This document shows positions 53,074 through 61,692 of a stretch of DNA of 64,000 nucleotides, one piece after another. Made by a program: the position numbers and the translations under genes. The stretch covers positions 163,996 through 227,995 of the forward strand of contig NKJC01000002.1 of NCBI GenBank assembly GCA_002256435.1, written 5' to 3'. Each line of letters opens with the position of its first letter. Position 1 is the first letter of the stretch. The DNA comes from Chitinophagaceae bacterium BSSC1 (lineage in GTDB: Bacteria > Bacteroidota > Bacteroidia > Chitinophagales > Chitinophagaceae). The notes under the pieces are model-generated. The model was not told where the DNA came from. It worked only from the letters and a program-made list of their open reading frames with translations, and ran no database searches.

Positions 53074-54639
53074 ATGATGCTGCCCAAAACAAATAAAATA
53101 CTAATACTTCTAACGTATCTACCTGTATTGTTTTTTCAGTACAATAGTTTTGGACAATCCAAGCAACCCAATATCCTGGTCATTTTTTCAGATGATCACG
53201 CCCAACAAACCATCAGCGCTTATGGCAGTAAATTAATGCAAACACCAGCAATTGACCGGATTGCTAAGGAAGGGGCCATTTTCACCAATACATTTGTGAC
53301 CAATAGTATTTGTGCACCTGCTAGGGCAGTTTTGTTAACGGGAAAATACAGTCATTTAAATGGATTAAAAGACAATGCGCCTGGCAGGTATTTTAATGGA
53401 GAACAAGAACAGCTTCAAAAACTATTACAAAAAGCCAATTACCAAACTGCTTGGATTGGAAAATGGCATTTACAATCCTTACCCAAAGGATTTGACTTCT
53501 GGAAAATACTACCTGAACAAGGAAACTATTTTCAACCTGATTTTATAAGCATGCCCCATGATACAGTACGTTATAAAGGTTATGCCACAAATATCATCAG
53601 CGAATTTTCAATTGATTGGCTAAATCAAAGGGATCAAAGCAAACCCTTTTTCTTGGTTGTGGGTGAAAAAGCCACCCATAGAAATTGGATGCCAGATACA
53701 GCTGATCTTGGAGCATTTGACAGCCGAGAATTCCCCTATCCTTCTAATTTCTATGATGATTACAAAAACAGGAAAGCTGCATCCAATCAAGACATGACCA
53801 TCAGTCAAACCATGGTATTGGGTAATGATTTAAAGTTAGGTGTGGATTATACCAAACCAGGCATGTTTGGAAGAATGAATCCTGCAGAGAAAAAAGTATA
53901 CGAAACATATTACAAGAAAATCAAAGCCGAATATGAAGCCATTAAAGGCGATAGTTTGGCAGTTGTAAAATGGAAATACCAACGCTACTTAAAAGACTAT
54001 TTAGCAACCGCAAAATCTTTGGACAGAAATATTGGAAAAATATTAGACTATTTAGACAAATCACATTTAACAGAAAATACCATTGTCATTTATGCATCAG
54101 ACCAAGGATTTTATATGGGAGAGCACGGATGGTTTGATAAAAGATTTATGTATGAAGAAAGTTTGAGAACGCCCTTTGTCATGAGATATCCAGGTGTCAT
54201 AAAACCGGGAACAACCATTCCCAATATGGTGGTTAATATAGATTTTGCACCTAGTATATTGGGCATGGCTGGAGTTCCCATTCCTGAAGCAATGCAAGGC
54301 ATGAACCTTGTTCCCTTACTCAAAAAAGAGCCCTTAATAAAACCATGGCGTTCCTCTATGTATTATCATTACTATGAGTTCCCAGAACCACATAGAGTAG
54401 CACCACATTTTGGCATTAGAACCCAGCGTTACAAATTGATTCGTTTTTATGGTGCAGACAATTCTTGGGAATTCTTTGACTTACAAAAAGACCCAACAGA
54501 AATGAACAATTTGGTAAACCATAAAACAAGTCAAAAAACAATTGAAAGTTTAAAAAAGGAATTATTAACGCTGGCCAAACAATTCAATGATGAGGAAGCT
54601 GTTACTATTTTAGTAAAAGAATTTTCAATAAGCAAATAA
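53074..54639 (+). CDS. sulfatase (S1 family), secreted
   Basis: 521 residues from the ATG at 53074 (the longer frame opens with TTG). Signal peptide ending near FGQS, metal-binding NILVIFSDDHAQQ, and the formylglycine site Cys80 in the C-x-P-x-R pattern CAPARAVLLTGK. The GKWHLQ motif and C-terminal QRYKLIRFYGADNSWEFFDLQKDP complete the family. It needs a formylglycine-generating enzyme, which is not in the window. Probably periplasmic, acting on sulfated glycans. Next to no SusCD pair; the second sulfatase lies at 59.8-61.3 kb. Confidence 0.92.
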   Translation: MMLPKTNKILILLTYLPVLFFQYNSFGQSKQPNILVIFSDDHAQQTISAYGSKLMQTPAIDRIAKEGAIFTNTFVTNSICAPARAVLLTGKYSHLNGLKDNAPGRYFNGEQEQLQKLLQKANYQTAWIGKWHLQSLPKGFDFWKILPEQGNYFQPDFISMPHDTVRYKGYATNIISEFSIDWLNQRDQSKPFFLVVGEKATHRNWMPDTADLGAFDSREFPYPSNFYDDYKNRKAASNQDMTISQTMVLGNDLKLGVDYTKPGMFGRMNPAEKKVYETYYKKIKAEYEAIKGDSLAVVKWKYQRYLKDYLATAKSLDRNIGKILDYLDKSHLTENTIVIYASDQGFYMGEHGWFDKRFMYEESLRTPFVMRYPGVIKPGTTIPNMVVNIDFAPSILGMAGVPIPEAMQGMNLVPLLKKEPLIKPWRSSMYYHYYEFPEPHRVAPHFGIRTQRYKLIRFYGADNSWEFFDLQKDPTEMNNLVNHKTSQKTIESLKKELLTLAKQFNDEEAVTILVKEFSISK

Positions 54640-54715
54640 TAAAAATACCCACCAGAAGGTATCTGCAACAATTAAATTCCAAATAATTTCATGTTTTCAC
54701 CCTAAACAAATAAAC

Positions 54716-55216
54716 ATGAAACAACCCTTCCTATTCAGCCTTGCCATTGGTGCAAGTTTGGCATTTTTTTCTTGCAGCTCTGAGAAAACAGAAACTCCAT
54801 CAATAACAGCATCTGCTGGTTTTAATTTGGACTCTGTAAAAGCAGAAATAGCAGCCAGTAATGCTACATATGGTGCCAGTTTTGCCAGTGGCGATAGCAC
54901 GGCATTTGTGGCTCATTATACCAGTGATGGCTGTGTAATGCCAGCAAACGCTCCTAAACTTTGTGGTGCTGGACCTATTAATGCTTTTTTTAACGGAGGA
55001 CTCAAAATGGGCATCAAAGACATCAAATTGAGTACAGAAGAAGTAATGGGCGGGCCCGATGTTGTTGTAGAAACTGGCAGCTATGAAATTCTTGGAGACA
55101 AGGCAGTTAGTTTTGACAAGGGTAAATTCATTGTTGCTTGGAAAAAAGAAAATGGCAAATGGAAAATGCACCGAGATATCTGGAATACCAGCAATCCAGC
55201 ACCTGCAGCTAAATAA
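54716..55216 (+). CDS. DUF4440/SnoaL-like lipoprotein
   Basis: 166 residues. Lipobox LAFFSC near residue 20, then an NTF2-like fold: LDSVKAEIAASNATYGASFASGDSTAFVAHYTSDGCVMPANAPKLCGAGPINAFF and a C-terminal FIVAWKKENGKWKMHRDIWNTSNP. Typical of secreted DUF4440 proteins, most of which have no known activity. Stands alone on the plus strand after the sulfatase (76 bases) and is closed by the terminator at 55242. Confidence 0.83.
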   Translation: MKQPFLFSLAIGASLAFFSCSSEKTETPSITASAGFNLDSVKAEIAASNATYGASFASGDSTAFVAHYTSDGCVMPANAPKLCGAGPINAFFNGGLKMGIKDIKLSTEEVMGGPDVVVETGSYEILGDKAVSFDKGKFIVAWKKENGKWKMHRDIWNTSNPAPAAK

Positions 55217-55241
55217 TGGTCTTGATGGAATTATTTTTAAT

Positions 55242-55268
55242 AAAAAACCGGCCTAGTGCCGGTTTTTT
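55242..55268. terminator. bidirectional terminator
   Basis: 11-bp stem AAAAAACCGGC/GCCGGTTTTTT (55242-55252 with 55258-55268) with a 5-base loop. It lies between the convergent DUF4440 and TonB receptor genes and ends both. Confidence 0.93.
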
Positions 55269-55269
55269 A

Positions 55270-57300
55270 TTAAAAATAGTAGTTTATACTAAGATTTATA
55301 TTTCTACCTGCACCATTGATGCCCGAGCCGTGCATTCTATAATCAACATTGAAAAGATTAATTAGAGCCGTATTTATTTGAACTTTCCCAACACCATAAC
55401 CTGCATAAAGATTTAAAAGATTCCATCCAGGAGTGCCTCCTAAAGGAATACGATTATCATCCTTGTCACCTTGAGCCAATCTATCTTGTTTTGATGCAAA
55501 CAAGTTTTCAATGGATGCTGTCCAGGTTTTATAGTGGTATTTCAGTTGTACTTGACCATTCATGGGCGGCACCCTTCTCATAGGTTCATTTCTTGATGTA
55601 TTTTGTCCATATGCTTGACTATATCCGGCTTTTAAGGTCAAAGTTTGGGATAATTGATAGGCCATTTCCATTTCAATACCTCGGATAAATGATTCCTGAC
55701 TATTTTCTTTGATATAGACATTGTATCCCCCAATTTGTTGCCCAGGCACTTGCACTCTTGTAACCAAGTCTTTTAAGTGCATGTAGAATAATGCAATAGA
55801 AGACTGAAAACGCTTTGTCTGAATTCTGTATCCTAATTCTGTGTTATAAGACTTCTCTGGCTTTAGACCATAAGCGGGAACTTCATATCTAAAATCCACC
55901 AAACCTAGTGTACCCATATCGTCAATATTAGGAGCCCTATAACCAGTACTAAATGATGCATAAACTGATTGCGTATTGCCCAATTGATAGAGCAAGGAAA
56001 GATTGGTCACTAGAGAAGCTGGTTTTACGGTTACAGCACCTAATTGATTGACTCCAGCAGCAGTGTCCTGAATATGTATGGCAAAACTATTGTAACGCAG
56101 GCCTGCATTAATTTGAAACCGATGAAGGTTGATTTGGTGTAAAGAATAAACGGAGAAATTAGCGCTAGAAGCCTGATCTGGATAGAGCCCTCTTTGCATT
56201 AAAACCGAACCAGTTGATACAGTGATTTGCTGTTTATTGCTAGAAACTAAATCATGGTACCACTCTACACCAGATATGGCGGTCCAATTTTCTTTGATTT
56301 TTGAATGAATCTCGGCGGTTAGTCCAATGGTTTTTACTTTGTCTGTTTCTTCAAATTGATTGGCATTGCCATTTTTTAAATATTTTCTAATTTCTTTGGT
56401 TTGTTGATAGGATGCCGTAAAACTAGCAGAGGAAATCAATGAAGATTTGCCAGGAATTTCCAGTTTTGCATAGTGAAGTCCCCTTACTTGAGGTGCAAAA
56501 TTGTAAAAGGAAAAATTTTCCAATTTCACACGATGGTACAAGGGAACCTCTTTTTGAACAACCTGTTGACTTGCAATGGTAATGATAGATTCATTGTTTA
56601 ATTTCCATTTGGCTTGAAAATCATATGCTTGTTCTTTGTAACCAGATGGGCTTTGAACACCAGTGGTATCCCCTCCTATTAGGTCACCAAAAATTCTATT
56701 ACTACCACCAAAATGAAATGCAAAGTTCTTTGACCCATAATCCAATTCTGCCCTGCCAGAATATTCCATATCACCTGTAACCATTTTAACCATCCCCAGA
56801 CCAGACCAGGTATTGTCAGATTGGAATTTGGCAGGTTTTGAAAAGACTTGAATAACACCACCCATTGCATCAGAACCATATTGTACAGAACCAGTACCCC
56901 TTACAACTTCCATATTAGCAATAGAGAAAACATCAATGGTATTGAAATATTGATTGGGTCCATAACGATAGGTACTATTATTGATCCTTATCCCGTCTAA
57001 TAACAACAAGTTTTGATTGCCCGTTAAAGCCCGTACAAATGGAGAGCCCCCACCATGATTGGTTTTTTGTACAAATACCCCAGTAGCGCCTGTTAATGAT
57101 TCTGGAGCAGTTCTATAAGCTGCAACTTGAATCTCATTTGCGGCAATCCTGTTAACCGAAAATGGCAGGTTAATAATATTGGTTTTCTGCCTAGTTGCCG
57201 TAACAATTACTTCTTTTAATAAAACACTATCAACAACAGTATTTTGTTTTTGGGAAAATCCTATAACAGGAATTAAAAGTAAAAAGCAAAGATATTTCAT
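55270..57300 (-). CDS. TonB-dependent receptor
   Basis: 676 residues from the ATG at 57300, giving a signal peptide (YLCFLLLIPVIGFSQ). A TonB-box-like segment (LLKEVIVTATRQ), plug domain with NHGGGSPFVRALTGNQNLLLLDGIRIN and VRGTGSVQYGSDAMGGVIQV, and a 22-strand barrel ending INYYF. No N-terminal CarboxypepD domain, unlike the receptor at 15.3 kb; this architecture resembles siderophore, vitamin B12 or small-ligand receptors. No SusD partner. It lies between sulfatase and kinase genes on the minus strand, so an amino-sugar or oligosaccharide ligand is possible but unproven. Confidence 0.9.
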   Translation of the reverse strand: MKYLCFLLLIPVIGFSQKQNTVVDSVLLKEVIVTATRQKTNIINLPFSVNRIAANEIQVAAYRTAPESLTGATGVFVQKTNHGGGSPFVRALTGNQNLLLLDGIRINNSTYRYGPNQYFNTIDVFSIANMEVVRGTGSVQYGSDAMGGVIQVFSKPAKFQSDNTWSGLGMVKMVTGDMEYSGRAELDYGSKNFAFHFGGSNRIFGDLIGGDTTGVQSPSGYKEQAYDFQAKWKLNNESIITIASQQVVQKEVPLYHRVKLENFSFYNFAPQVRGLHYAKLEIPGKSSLISSASFTASYQQTKEIRKYLKNGNANQFEETDKVKTIGLTAEIHSKIKENWTAISGVEWYHDLVSSNKQQITVSTGSVLMQRGLYPDQASSANFSVYSLHQINLHRFQINAGLRYNSFAIHIQDTAAGVNQLGAVTVKPASLVTNLSLLYQLGNTQSVYASFSTGYRAPNIDDMGTLGLVDFRYEVPAYGLKPEKSYNTELGYRIQTKRFQSSIALFYMHLKDLVTRVQVPGQQIGGYNVYIKENSQESFIRGIEMEMAYQLSQTLTLKAGYSQAYGQNTSRNEPMRRVPPMNGQVQLKYHYKTWTASIENLFASKQDRLAQGDKDDNRIPLGGTPGWNLLNLYAGYGVGKVQINTALINLFNVDYRMHGSGINGAGRNINLSINYYF

Positions 57301-57379
57301 AGTGTACATAGCATTTAAACCACAAGATTAAGCATGCTTAAAATTAAGTACAAACTAATTTGGTAAAATAACTATTTGA

Positions 57380-58414
57380 TTAAATAGCCAGTTCCAGCAA
57401 TTTTTCAAGCAAGACTAATTGATTACCTGCACGAACCAAGTTTTGATCTGGATATTTAGCCCCATAATAAACATCATTATTTAGGTAATCCGTTAAAAAA
57501 CGTAAAGCTTGCATATATACCATAAATTGCCCAGCATAGGGTATGGCATCAAGTTCGTCTTTGGACAATTCATTACCCATTTCTGAGCAATAACCATCAA
57601 TTACAGCATCATAAAAATCTTTCCTGATGCCAATCTTATTAAAGTCAGATTCTTCCTCGCTTACTGGACACAAATAAGTACGCATCATATCTCCCAAGTC
57701 CGAAATAAAATACCCAGGCATTAAAGTATCTAAGTCAATGACACAAATGGCTTTGTCCTGGCTATTAAACAAGACATTACTGATCTTGGTATCGTGATGG
57801 GTAGGTCTTATTTTAAAATTGGGATTGCTAATTATTTGCGCAAAGCGATGCGTAATAAATCGATACGCAACTAATTTATCAATTAAGCCCTTTGCAATAT
57901 TTTTACGTTCTTGATTTCCATGTTCTACTGCGTCTAAAAATTGTTGATCACGCAAGACAAGGTCATGAAATTTAGGAAGTGTAGTTTTTAATTGACCACA
58001 ATCAAATCCTGCAAGATTCTTGGTAAATAATCCAAATTGTCTAGCTGCTTCAAATGCTTGTTCAGGCGTTTCTAAAACAGTTTTGGCAACTGAATCTTTT
58101 ACAAATGGAAAAATCCGGTAATAAACGCCATTCAATACCAGCATGGATGCTCCCTGCTTTGTTTGCTTAGGCGTTACAAACAAATATTGTGGATGATGCT
58201 CCAAAAGGTATTGAGCTATTGCATCAATATTGGATGCAATAGCCCAAGGATCTGTAAATACCAACTGGTTAATGGTTTGTAAAATATAGGCTTCCGCTCC
58301 ATAGTTTAATTTCCAAGTATGGTTGATTAATCCATTTCCAAATACAGTAGCCAACACTGGGTGTTGATCCATTCCATATTCCTCCCAGATTTTTTCTGGT
58401 ATTTCCATATCCAT
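57380..58414 (-). CDS. aminoglycoside phosphotransferase-fold sugar kinase (NahK-like)
   Basis: 344 residues from the ATG at 58414; the longer frame would overlap the GH109-like gene. Kinase motifs: Brenner-type HHDTKISNVLFN (catalytic Asp and Asn) near residue 210 and metal-binding VIDLDTLMPGYFISDLGDMMR. N-terminal lobe INHTWKL and YILQTINQLVF resemble the N-acetylhexosamine 1-kinase and choline kinase group. It begins 14 bases after the GH109-like stop, in the same unit, so phosphorylation of GalNAc or GlcNAc released by that enzyme is a reasonable guess. Homoserine or choline kinase activity cannot be excluded. Confidence 0.72.
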   Translation of the reverse strand: MDMEIPEKIWEEYGMDQHPVLATVFGNGLINHTWKLNYGAEAYILQTINQLVFTDPWAIASNIDAIAQYLLEHHPQYLFVTPKQTKQGASMLVLNGVYYRIFPFVKDSVAKTVLETPEQAFEAARQFGLFTKNLAGFDCGQLKTTLPKFHDLVLRDQQFLDAVEHGNQERKNIAKGLIDKLVAYRFITHRFAQIISNPNFKIRPTHHDTKISNVLFNSQDKAICVIDLDTLMPGYFISDLGDMMRTYLCPVSEEESDFNKIGIRKDFYDAVIDGYCSEMGNELSKDELDAIPYAGQFMVYMQALRFLTDYLNNDVYYGAKYPDQNLVRAGNQLVLLEKLLELAI

Positions 58415-58428
58415 TCCTTTAGTCAATG

Positions 58429-59784
58429 CTAATATGCGTCTGTTAAGGAAAATACAGGTTTTCTGTACATCCATTGTCCACCTGTAAAATCAGGGAATTC
58501 AACTGTTTGGCTTCCAAGATCAATTGATTTTTCACTCAAAGGTGTTATAGCACTCCAAGTTGCAGCATCATACACATCCATTGGTGTTGCTTTACTATTT
58601 TTAATACTTTCTATCAATGCATGAATCACAAAAAAGTCCATGCCACCATGGCCAGCGCCTTCTGTTTCTTTACTCCAACGCTGCCACAAGGGGTGATCAT
58701 ATTTATCTAACCAAGCCTTGGCGTCTTCCCATTGGTGGGGTTTGGCCGTTTTGCCTTCTATATACAAACTCTTATTTACATCCATCCACAATCCTTCAGT
58801 TCCTTGTACCCTAAAACCTAAAGAATAAGGCCTTGGCAAATTGGTATCATGTTGTAATAAAACAGTTTCGCCATTTACGCAATTAATAGAAGTAGTAACC
58901 ACATCGCCCAAGCGAAAATTCACTTTGGCATTGGGGTGATTTTCTCCCCCTTTTTTTACAATATGGTTGTGGAGTCCCCTTGCTTTAGAAGAGAAGGAAC
59001 AGAGAGAATTAAAACGATTACCTCGGTTAATATTGATGTAATTGGCAATAGGACCAACACCATGTGTGGGATATAAATCTCCATTTCTATGAACAGAATG
59101 TTCTGTTCTCCATTTGGCTTCTGAATATCCCTTCTCTCCAAATTCAACACCGTGTCCATATACGTTTACGCCATCATTAAATTTAACTTCTCTTAGATCA
59201 TGTTGGTAGCCTCCTTGTAAATGAATCAATTCTCCAAAAAGACCTTGGCGCACCATATTTAAAATGGCCATCACGTCTCTTCTGTAACACACATTTTCCA
59301 ACATCATTACATTGGCCTTGTATTTCTCCGTTGCGTGTACCACTTCCCAATGATCTTCCAAACTAGTACCAATCATCACTTCTGAACCAACATATTTGAT
59401 GCCAGATTCCAAAGACCCAATGATCATGTCTTTATGCCATTCCCATGGAGTAGCAATGACTACCCCATCCAACTGCTTTTTATCCAACATACGCTTCCAA
59501 GCATAGTTATCTCCTGTATAGATTTCGGGCATTTTTTTTCCTGACTTTTGAATCATTCCCTTGGCTTCATCCAATGTTCTGGCATCTACATCACAAATAC
59601 TCACCAATTCAACATCTGACCTACGCAACAACAAATCCAAATGGTTTAAACCTCTTTGACCAACTCCTATGATTCCCATTTTCACTTTCTGATCGGCCTT
59701 TCTGGCAAACAATTGGTTGGTAGGTACAAAAGCCACAGAAGCTGCTGCTAGTCCTGCGTTTCTAATGAATTCTTTTCTTTGCAT
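58429..59784 (-). CDS. GH109-like (Gfo/Idh/MocA fold) glycosidase
   Basis: 451 residues. N-terminal Tat-like or Sec signal (RKEFIRNAGLAAASVAF), NAD-binding KMGIIGVGQRGLNHLDLL, and blocks that recall family 109 alpha-N-acetylgalactosaminidases: HLQGGYQHDLREV, HRNGDLYPTHGVGPIANYININRGNRF, RPYSLGFRVQGTEGLWMD, GAGHGGMDFFV and VYDAATWSAITPLSEKSI. These enzymes hydrolyse GalNAc-type glycosides by an NAD-dependent oxidation-elimination mechanism. The following kinase and preceding sulfatase support a sulfated amino-sugar pathway. If not GH109, it is a secreted Gfo/Idh/MocA dehydrogenase. Confidence 0.78.
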   Translation of the reverse strand: MQRKEFIRNAGLAAASVAFVPTNQLFARKADQKVKMGIIGVGQRGLNHLDLLLRRSDVELVSICDVDARTLDEAKGMIQKSGKKMPEIYTGDNYAWKRMLDKKQLDGVVIATPWEWHKDMIIGSLESGIKYVGSEVMIGTSLEDHWEVVHATEKYKANVMMLENVCYRRDVMAILNMVRQGLFGELIHLQGGYQHDLREVKFNDGVNVYGHGVEFGEKGYSEAKWRTEHSVHRNGDLYPTHGVGPIANYININRGNRFNSLCSFSSKARGLHNHIVKKGGENHPNAKVNFRLGDVVTTSINCVNGETVLLQHDTNLPRPYSLGFRVQGTEGLWMDVNKSLYIEGKTAKPHQWEDAKAWLDKYDHPLWQRWSKETEGAGHGGMDFFVIHALIESIKNSKATPMDVYDAATWSAITPLSEKSIDLGSQTVEFPDFTGGQWMYRKPVFSLTDAY

Positions 59785-59825
59785 GTTATCTGTTTTGAAA
59801 ATATGAGTGAATCTATGATAATTGT

Positions 59826-61334
59826 TTAATCCTTAATCATTTTAACCGGGAATTTTGGATGGATAAATTCCCACTCTTGAATATGTGCCTGCTGATGTTC
59901 TTTTTCTACAATTTCATTCATGGTTTTAATCATTGTTGGATAATGACTAGCAAGGTCTTTTGTTTCTGCTCTATCCACACTAAGATCAAATAATTGCCAT
60001 GGTTTTTCTGGATGCATTCTAACATCTGTTTTTATTGCTTTCCATTGCCCCATTCTTATGGCAATTTGTCCTCCATTTTCAGGATATTCAAAATACAACC
60101 ATGCATGCTTTTTTTGCTGTGCTTCTTTTCTTAACAAGGAGGGCAATAAAGAAATCCCATCAGTTTCACTAATATGTTGACCTGTGATTTCTGCTAAGGT
60201 TGCCATCATATCATATTGTGCAGAGATATGGTCAGACACTGTACCAACTGGAATTTTACCGGGCCATCTGGCAATAAATGGTTCACGTATGCCTCCTTCA
60301 TATAAATCCATTTTTTGACCACGCAATCCCCCATTACTGTTAAAGAAATGCCTATCAACGCCTCCATTAAAAGTTGCCCCATTATCACTTGAAAAAAGTA
60401 CCAAGGTATTTTTATCCAATCCCAATAGTTTCAATTGTTTTAAAATAATCCCCACTTGTGCATCCAAATAACTAATCATGGCGGCATAAGTAGACAAGGG
60501 ATAAGGGGTAGATGCATATCCTTGTCCTCCAAAATAGGGCTGTTCAGCAAACTGTCCAACATATTGATTTACCCATTCTATTGGTGCTTGCAATGAAACA
60601 TGCGGTAAGGTATATGGAAGGTAAATAAAGAAAGGCTGATCCTTATATTGTTGCATAAATGCCAATGCCTTTTCAGTCATTTTTGCAGGTGCATAATCCT
60701 TCCCTTGGTAATAGGCAAAATCTGCAGACAATCCTTTTGAAGGGTCTTGTTTCAGATGTACATTAATGGGTTTGTTTTGAAGGCTGTCCCATTTTCCATT
60801 TTCCCAAAGATGTGTGGGATAATAATTATGCGCTTGTTTTTGGTCAAGGTATCCATAATAATAATCAAAACCTTGTTTCAACGGGTCACCTGAAGTATTA
60901 TTCATACCCAAACCCCATTTACCAATCACTGCGGTTTTATACCCAGCTTGTTGCATCAATTTTCCAATGGTAAAACTGTTGGGTGGCAAAGGCATTTGAC
61001 CACCTTCTAAGCTATCGGCAAAGCCACCTAATTCATAATTTCCGTGGATATAGGTATGACCACCGTGTTTACCAGTTAATAACATACATCTGGCTGGAGC
61101 ACAAACTGGCGTACTAGTATAATGATTGGTAAATTTTATGCCTTCTTGAGCCATTTTATCAAGATTAGGAGTCTTGATTTTTTGTTGGCCATAAACGCCT
61201 AATTCACCATAACCAAGGTCATCGGCATAGATATAAATAATATTGGGTTTGGTACTAGTTTGACCTTGGGATGGCAGAATCCCTATAAAATTCAACATTA
61301 CTAAGCAATAGCCAATCCTCTGTAATAGTTTCAT
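59826..61334 (-). CDS. arylsulfatase-type sulfatase, secreted
   Basis: 502 residues. Signal peptide (to about residue 25), metal site NIIYIYADDLGYGELG, formylglycine site Cys78 in VCAPARCMLLTGK, and GKWGLG. S1 family, closer to arylsulfatase A-type than the one at 53 kb. The gene lies 41 bases upstream of the GH109-like gene on the same strand and is likely the first gene of a sulfatase-glycosidase-kinase unit. Substrate could be a sulfated GalNAc or GlcNAc glycan. Nothing suggests loss of function. Confidence 0.93.
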   Translation of the reverse strand: MKLLQRIGYCLVMLNFIGILPSQGQTSTKPNIIYIYADDLGYGELGVYGQQKIKTPNLDKMAQEGIKFTNHYTSTPVCAPARCMLLTGKHGGHTYIHGNYELGGFADSLEGGQMPLPPNSFTIGKLMQQAGYKTAVIGKWGLGMNNTSGDPLKQGFDYYYGYLDQKQAHNYYPTHLWENGKWDSLQNKPINVHLKQDPSKGLSADFAYYQGKDYAPAKMTEKALAFMQQYKDQPFFIYLPYTLPHVSLQAPIEWVNQYVGQFAEQPYFGGQGYASTPYPLSTYAAMISYLDAQVGIILKQLKLLGLDKNTLVLFSSDNGATFNGGVDRHFFNSNGGLRGQKMDLYEGGIREPFIARWPGKIPVGTVSDHISAQYDMMATLAEITGQHISETDGISLLPSLLRKEAQQKKHAWLYFEYPENGGQIAIRMGQWKAIKTDVRMHPEKPWQLFDLSVDRAETKDLASHYPTMIKTMNEIVEKEHQQAHIQEWEFIHPKFPVKMIKD

Positions 61335-61391
61335 GATGGGATAAACCTAATGATATTTCCCCAATTGACATCGTGCAAACGATTGTGCAAT

Positions 61392-61592
61392 TTAAACGGT
61401 TTCTTTATCTGTCTTTAATGGTTGCCATTGTCTTTTTTCACGTAAGATCAATAACAAACTAGCAAGAATGAGAGAACTTCCTGCAGATAGCAGCCCTACT
61501 ACAATAAACAACCAATTCTCGGAAAGATTCACAAAAATGAGGCTAAAAAAAGCAATAAATAGACAGGTCAGAATGATGGGCTTATGACTCAT
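61392..61592 (-). CDS. small 2-TM membrane protein
   Basis: 66 residues from the ATG at 61592. Two hydrophobic helices (IILTCLFIAFFSLIFV and WLFIVVGLLSAGSSLILASLLLIL) and a short charged tail. The longer frame runs into the end of the S41 gene and adds residues without membrane character, so I prefer the inner start. No family recognised. Between the sulfatase and S41 genes on the same strand; function unknown. Confidence 0.6.
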   Translation of the reverse strand: MSHKPIILTCLFIAFFSLIFVNLSENWLFIVVGLLSAGSSLILASLLLILREKRQWQPLKTDKETV

Positions 61593-61692
61593 ACATGCAC
61601 GGATTAGGGGTATGGAAAAAACGCAGAACAAATTAAGGTTTTTTTTCTCATATTCCAACACGGTGAAAACACCGAATTTGGCAAAATCCAAA

